Shown one piece after another: positions 59,495-64,000 of a stretch of DNA of 64,000 nt. Source of the stretch: Tillus elongatus. Its lineage: Eukaryota; Arthropoda; Insecta; Coleoptera; Cleridae. The notes under the pieces are model-generated. The model made no database searches and was not told the origin of the DNA. It saw nothing but the letters and a program-made list of their open reading frames with translations. A program made the position numbers and the translations under genes. Position 1 is the stretch's first letter, and every line of letters begins with the position of its first letter. The DNA is taken from positions 16,254,225 to 16,318,224 of the forward strand of contig OZ023264.1 of the NCBI GenBank assembly GCA_964006375.1, read 5' to 3'.

Positions 59495-59994
59495 TGGCCA
59501 CCGAGATCGTGTGATCTAACACCACTCGATTACTTTCTGTGCGGCTACGTTAAATCATGGGTCTATGCTGACAAACCACAGACAATTGCTGCCTTGAAGG
59601 CCAACATAACTCGCGTTCTTCATGAGATTAATCCCCATTTATGCGAAAATGTCGTCCCAAATTGGTACACCAGGATACACCACCTTCAGCGGAGTCGCGG
59701 TGGCCATTTTCCTGAAATTATATTCCATACATAATGTCATCAAATGTTCTTTAAAATTAAATAAAAATTGTGGCAACATCACTTAAACAGGCTGTTTTAT
59801 TCCATTTCAAAGTTCGCGCGCTCTTAATGAAAAACCCTGTAGATCTGTGTTTTTTGTTTGCTTATGAATTTTTCAAATATATTTATCATTTTAGGTATAA
59901 GAGACCATAGAAGACTAAGTAAACGCACTACTCAATATATAGTCCTAAAATTCCTTCAATTACTTCAACCTAATTTTATCACTACACAAGGAGA
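59495..59994 (+). repeat. Second unit of a ~495-bp tandem duplication (mariner 3' end plus exon-like flank)
   Basis: 59000-59494 and 59495-59994 are direct copies. Each contains the last 336 bp of the mariner (from TGGCCACCGAGATCGTGTGA), the TIR, then GTAGATCTGTGTTT and an exon-like segment (TATAAGAGACCATAGAAGAC) up to ACAAGGAGATG. The junction has a TGG overlap. The second mariner copy shows a cleaner transposase C terminus (WPPRSCDLTPLDYFLCGYVK). Confidence 0.88.
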
Positions 59995-60063
59995 TGTGGA
60001 AGATGGCCTAGACGCAGGAATTGAATTAAGGAATACGTACTTTCATGAGCCACCAGTGAATTG
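59895..60063 (+). CDS. Possible host exon of unknown gene (low confidence)
   Basis: After a good acceptor (TTTATCATTTTAG, ending 59894) an open frame reads GIRDHRRLSKRTTQYIVLKF, then QGDVEDGLDAGIELRNTYFH and stops at 60062-60064. A first, truncated copy of the same start is at 59392-59494 from the tandem duplication. I do not recognise the protein. It could equally be untranslated exon or intron sequence. Confidence 0.3.
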
Positions 60064-60104
60064 AGTCTATCTATTAAAGTTGACCGCGGAATAAATTATC
60101 CAAA

Positions 60105-60311
60105 GTGGCGCCCTTCAAGCTGAAGTTTAGTAGGATGTCGAAGTCCAATCCTTCGACAAGGAGCAACTCCGTGGAGACTCCTGTAGAAGGTTGCGAGAAC
60201 GATGTGCTGGGAAGCCCGCAGAATACTGTGCCTGCCATTCTGGAGACTGCGGAGGGACAGGAAGTGGTCCCCTCCAGTCCGCCCCCGTCTTATGAATACG
60301 TACTTGAAGAG
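60105..60311 (+). CDS. Candidate first/internal coding exon of an unknown host gene
   Basis: An open frame with non-TE-like composition, richer in GC than its surroundings: MAPFKLKFSRMSKSNPSTRS, then PVEGCENDVLGSPQNTVPAI and VVPSSPPPSYEYVLEE, ending at a consensus donor GAAGAG|GTAAGAGG (60311/60312). The translation contains a PPPSY motif of the type bound by WW domains. Start could be the Met at 60105 or 60135. No further exon is recognised before the transposon at 60720. Function unknown. Confidence 0.45.
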
Positions 60312-60717
60312 GTAAGAGGATTTTCAGTAGAATTGTGTAAGTTTTGGAGGTGTCAAGCCGTTTCAGAAGTTCAATCAGATCATTACAGCGGTAGATTCTT
60401 GACGTTAAAAATTACGATTTAGTTAAACTTACTTCGGTCCAAAAATCAAAGCTAAAAGAGATACAGGGTGTTAAACTTAGAAATTGAATTTTAATTAATA
60501 TCTAGAGGAGTATTTAGCATATTGTCTTAGGAATTGGCGTGAGTTTTCAATGATGAAAAAAAAAATATTCTCAATTTGGTTCTAGCTGATAGAGGGTGTT
60601 GCTTGCGAGAGCCCACAAGTTTTAAAACTACACATACTTTCTAGTTAGCGTGGCTACTAAACAACTGATTAAAACACAGTGTTCTCTTGTATTCTGTTAC
60701 CACAAAACCCTACCACA
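60312..60717. other. Unassigned, with mariner-end-like sequence
   Basis: TACAGGGTGTTAAACTTAG at 60463 resembles the outer end of the long-TIR mariners but has no partner found in the window. No gene. Confidence 0.35.
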
Positions 60718-60719
60718 TA

Positions 60720-63700
60720 CAGGTGTCCCACGTAGACGTTCCATTAACTGTTTCTGAAGTACGGCTCACAATTGAATCCTGAAAATTCACACACGTGGGT
60801 TTACAGTTCACTGAAAATACTGACGTTAGTATGGAACTTCCGGTTATACTGGAAGTAGACGTCAACTTTCTTATTTCAAATCAAAGATGGTATTTTTTAT
60901 TACGGATCTGAATTTATCGTTAAATTTTATGGTAGGTTTTACCAACATATTATGTCATTTTTCTCAACAATTTTCGAGATATTTGACTTTTTTTGAAAAA
61001 TTTCTTAAAAAACATTGTCACATTTACACATCTGTATCTCTCCTATTTTTCAACCGGGAGAGTTGAAATTTTAAAGTGAAAATTTTTAAATGCCACAAAA
61101 TATTCGGAATTTACTAAAGCTAAGACAAGTTAGACAGGGTGTCCGATATAAACCGGTCAATCGTAACAACTTTAAAACCCAATAACTCTCTTATTTTAAA
61201 TAGAATACCCTATATTTTATAACGTTAGTTCATGCACTTTTTATTGTTATTTCGATTGGTATTAGCATTCCCTATACCTAAGTTCCACCGATTTGAAGAT
61301 ATTTAAACATTATTTGCGATAAGAAATAATTATTAGTCAGTTTATCAGGTTGCCTAGGAGATGAAAATTTTAAACGTCATCTTCCCATGATACAAATAAC
61401 GAGAGATATGATATTCAGACTACCTATTTCTAGACCTGTCACGCGCATGGTGTCAAGTGGTGAGTCCAATGCAATAATAATATGCTGTCGTGCAGTGGGG
61501 TTTGACGTTTCATCACAACCTCTTAACAAATTACGTATTTTACTAATATTTAAGTGCATACAGTTGGAAGTAATAAAAATGAAAAAGATTAAATTTAGTG
61601 CTGCGATCTATATTATCTGAAAAAGACAATATAAGCGTAACTTCAACCGCACTAAACTGACGTATAGAAACTTTTTGATTGCGAATGACTTTGTTTTGAG
61701 TGTGTAGTTGGACTTCTATAACGTTACTCACCGCGTGACGCCATAGGAGGGGGCGGGGCATATGCGCAATATCATATCTCTTCTAAGTCATTATATCATG
61801 TCATCTTCCGACATAAGTAACATATGTGATGACTTTTGAATATAACTTTTATTTACGAGAAGTATAATCGAATTATTAACAGAAGATATCGTGTGGTTGC
61901 AGAGATTTCCGCATTAACACTGATCAACTCGTTACATGATCAGAATACTACTAAAAAATGTCTAAGAATGGAATGTTCCGTCCAAAATTTCATAAAAGCA
62001 AAGCATTATTAGGAAACGAAGAGATTTGTGTGTTATCACTTCACAATAAATGTTCGAAATTTGCACCGTTCACTTCGAGGAATTTGCCTTTTAATGATGG
62101 TATCCGTAGCTCGAGAAAGGTAATCTGGCTCCACTGCATTGAAGGCATCTAATAATTTAGCTTTATATCTTGTTTTGTAGTAGGTGGTTCCTGGTAAACT
62201 TTATTCTTAATGCATGCTAGTGGAGTCAAGCCTGGTGAGCGGGCCGGCCAACGATGAGGACCACCGTTAGCTATCCATCTGTCTTCAAATGTTTCCTGGA
62301 GTAGGTGGCTTACTATCTGTGAGTTGTGTGATGGAGCTCCATCTTGTTGATACCAAACTTCCGCAGCTTCGTATTCATGCAAGGAGTTCAGCGCTGGTCT
62401 TATTACTTGCTGCAGAATGCGACAATATCCCGGACCTGTGAATACTGCCCGTTTAGAATTCGTTCTGACCTTTTTTCTTACTAATATGAATAAAATGGTC
62501 ATCTTCTCAAATTCAGTTTCAGTGAGTCTAATAAATATATAAGCATTAAGCTTATTTGTAAAACACATTGTAAAATTATGTACTAATAAATATACTAATA
62601 CTAATAACATAATGTACTAATCGGCAAAATGAATTCAGTATTGCTTAATATTATTGGTACCAACCTGTTAAGTTCTCATCATAAATGTTAAGGGCAAAAA
62701 TTCTATTGTATTTTACTGCGCAAAATACATTGAAACTCCAACAGTCCTAGAAATTTCGTTTTCTGGTAATGTGAGAATTTTCGTCCGACCAATAGTGACT
62801 GTTATGGCGATTGAACATGCCCCTCTTTGAAAATTTTGCCTCATCATATCATATAATTTTTGTTGAGAAATATTCACCTAATTGAGTATTTAAAAGATAC
62901 TATTCGCAGAATTCTACACGCCAGAAAAAATCTCCAGGTTCTAAACGGTGTAATAAGTTAACTAAAATGGTGTCCATTTGTTAATTTTTAGAATTCCGTG
63001 AATAGTTCCTCTTGAAAGATGCAAATTTTTACTGCAGTCTCTGATTGACGCATGCGGATAAGCAGAAAAAAATGTAAAACATTTATTTGTGTCTCTTCAT
63101 TGTCCAATAGCGGTTTATTTTTATCACCTTCTGAACGAAACGTTCCACTCTCAGAACAATTTTTCAATAGTCTTCTGATCATGTCAAGAGCTGGTCTATG
63201 TCTATCTGGAAATCTCTCTGCAAACACACGACATGTTCTGCTAACAATTTGATTACGCTTTCCGCATATAATAATTAAATTTAAAAAGTCATCAAGTGTG
63301 CCAATATTGTGGAAAATACTCTCTTTTATTTAAACACAATTGACAAACGTATTTTACAGTACAACCATTAAGTTTACTGTCGGAAGATGACGTTTAAAAT
63401 TTTCATCTCCTAAGCAACCTGATAAACTGACTAATAATTATTTCTTATCGCAAATAATGTTTAAATATCTTCAAATCGGTGGAACTTAGGTATAGGAAAT
63501 GCTAATACCAATCGAAAGAACATTAAAAAGTACATAAACTAACGTTATAAAATATAGGGTATTCTATTGAAAATAAGAGAGTTATTAGGTTTTAAAGTTG
63601 TCACGATTGACCGGTCTATTTCAGACACCCTGTCTAACTTGGACTAGCTTTAGTAAATTCCAAATATTTTGTGGCATTTTAGAATTTGCACTTTAAGATT

Positions 63701-64000
63701 TAAACTCTTCAGGTTGGAAAGTAAGAGAGATACAGGTGTGTAAATGCGACAATGTTTTTAAAGAAATTTTTGAAAAAAATCAAATATCTAGAAAATGGTT
63801 GCGAAAAGTGACATTATATGTAAGTAAAACCTACCATAAAATTTGACGAGCAATTTAGATTCATAATTAAATAACACCATCTTCCATTTGAAATAAGAAA
63901 GTTGACGTATACTTCCGGTATAACCGAAAGTCCCATATTAACGTCAATATTTTCGGTGAACTGGAAATTTTGAGCAAACCACGTGCGTGCATTTTCAGAA
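60720..64000 (-). mobile_element. Long-TIR mariner-type element, continues past the right edge
   Basis: Left TIR 60720 to about 61390 begins after TA (60718-60719) with CAGGTGTCCCACG. The right TIR starts at about 63385 and is still matching at 64000 (CACGTGCGTGCATTTTCAGAA pairs with 60778-60800), so about 60 bp lie outside. The transposase is on the minus strand (62149-63260). The TIRs include CTTCCGGTTATACTGGAAG (60840-60858) and a partner at 63911-63930, shared with the 48-52 kb element. Confidence 0.85.
62149..63260 (-). pseudogene. Transposase pseudogene of the right-edge long-TIR element
   Basis: On the minus strand, CRVFAERFPDRHRPALDMIR and LLKNCSESGTF (N-terminal DNA-binding region) start near 63255. 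The middle, with the first catalytic Asp, is degraded (GRKFSHYQ region near 62780). Then come YCRILQQVIRPALNSLHEYE and VWYQQDGAPSHNSQIVSHLL (second Asp). WPARSPGLTPLACIKNKVYQ follows, where the third catalytic Asp is replaced by Gly. Ends at 62149. Confidence 0.8.

Noticed and set aside
61958..62152. 64-residue frame inside the right-edge mariner element
   Set aside because: No domain, opposite strand to the transposase, likely spurious.

Overview
The window looks like nuclear DNA of an insect or other arthropod. It is AT-rich, has a spliced animal gene with large introns, and carries Jockey/CR1-type and RNase H-bearing LINEs, Penelope-like elements, many IS630/Tc1/mariner transposons, one Ty3/Gypsy remnant and a TTAGG-type telomere-like repeat. 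I cannot assign the order. There are no bacterial operons, CRISPR arrays or intact rRNA genes.

The only confidently recognised host gene is UBXN4 (erasin-like UBX-domain protein, p97/ER-associated degradation). It lies on the minus strand from 32257 (ATG) down to 8323 (stop). Six coding exons can be joined in phase with GT/AG borders: 32257-32176, 32114-31980, 24059-23910, 21990-21515, 13402-12705, 8452-8323. They give a predicted 556-residue protein. Intron 1 is 61 bp; the other four are 1.9-8.1 kb and packed with transposon debris. A possible second host gene is suggested by spliced-looking exon candidates near 59.9-60.3 kb on the plus strand.

Region by region. 1-7.4 kb: a minus-strand LINE (family J) split by a nearly complete CR1-group LINE (591-5815) that has PHD, coiled-coil, esterase-like, endonuclease and RT parts and an (ATT)n tail. 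7.4-32.3 kb: UBXN4 with intronic elements: two RNase H LINE copies, a Penelope GIY-YIG fragment, more family-J copies, a mariner fragment, a mariner with ~370-bp TIRs, tRNA-like SINEs, foldback repeats and (AT)n runs. 33-47 kb: non-autonomous repeats, a Jockey fragment, hammerhead-ribozyme repeats, a near full-length family-J copy (39826-42861) and a mariner pseudogene. 47.8-52.3 kb: a 5S-like fragment and a 4.3-kb mariner-type element with ~600-bp TIRs and nested insertions. 52-58 kb: an inverted pair of Penelope pLTR pieces, a family-J copy and a Gypsy pol remnant. 58-64 kb: mariner-type elements, a 495-bp tandem duplication joining a mariner end to an exon-like sequence, and a second long-TIR element running off the right edge.

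The most interesting signals are hammerhead ribozymes. A very complete type-I motif sits on the minus strand at 39324-39380 between copies of a 312-bp tandem repeat, a retrozyme-like arrangement. Three related motifs sit in Penelope pseudo-LTR fragments (11.6, 43.1 and 54.3 kb). Also notable are a nested foldback element at 30.7-31.2 kb, long TIRs built from reiterated terminal motifs with a shared palindrome, and a 19-bp motif dispersed about ten times in both orientations.
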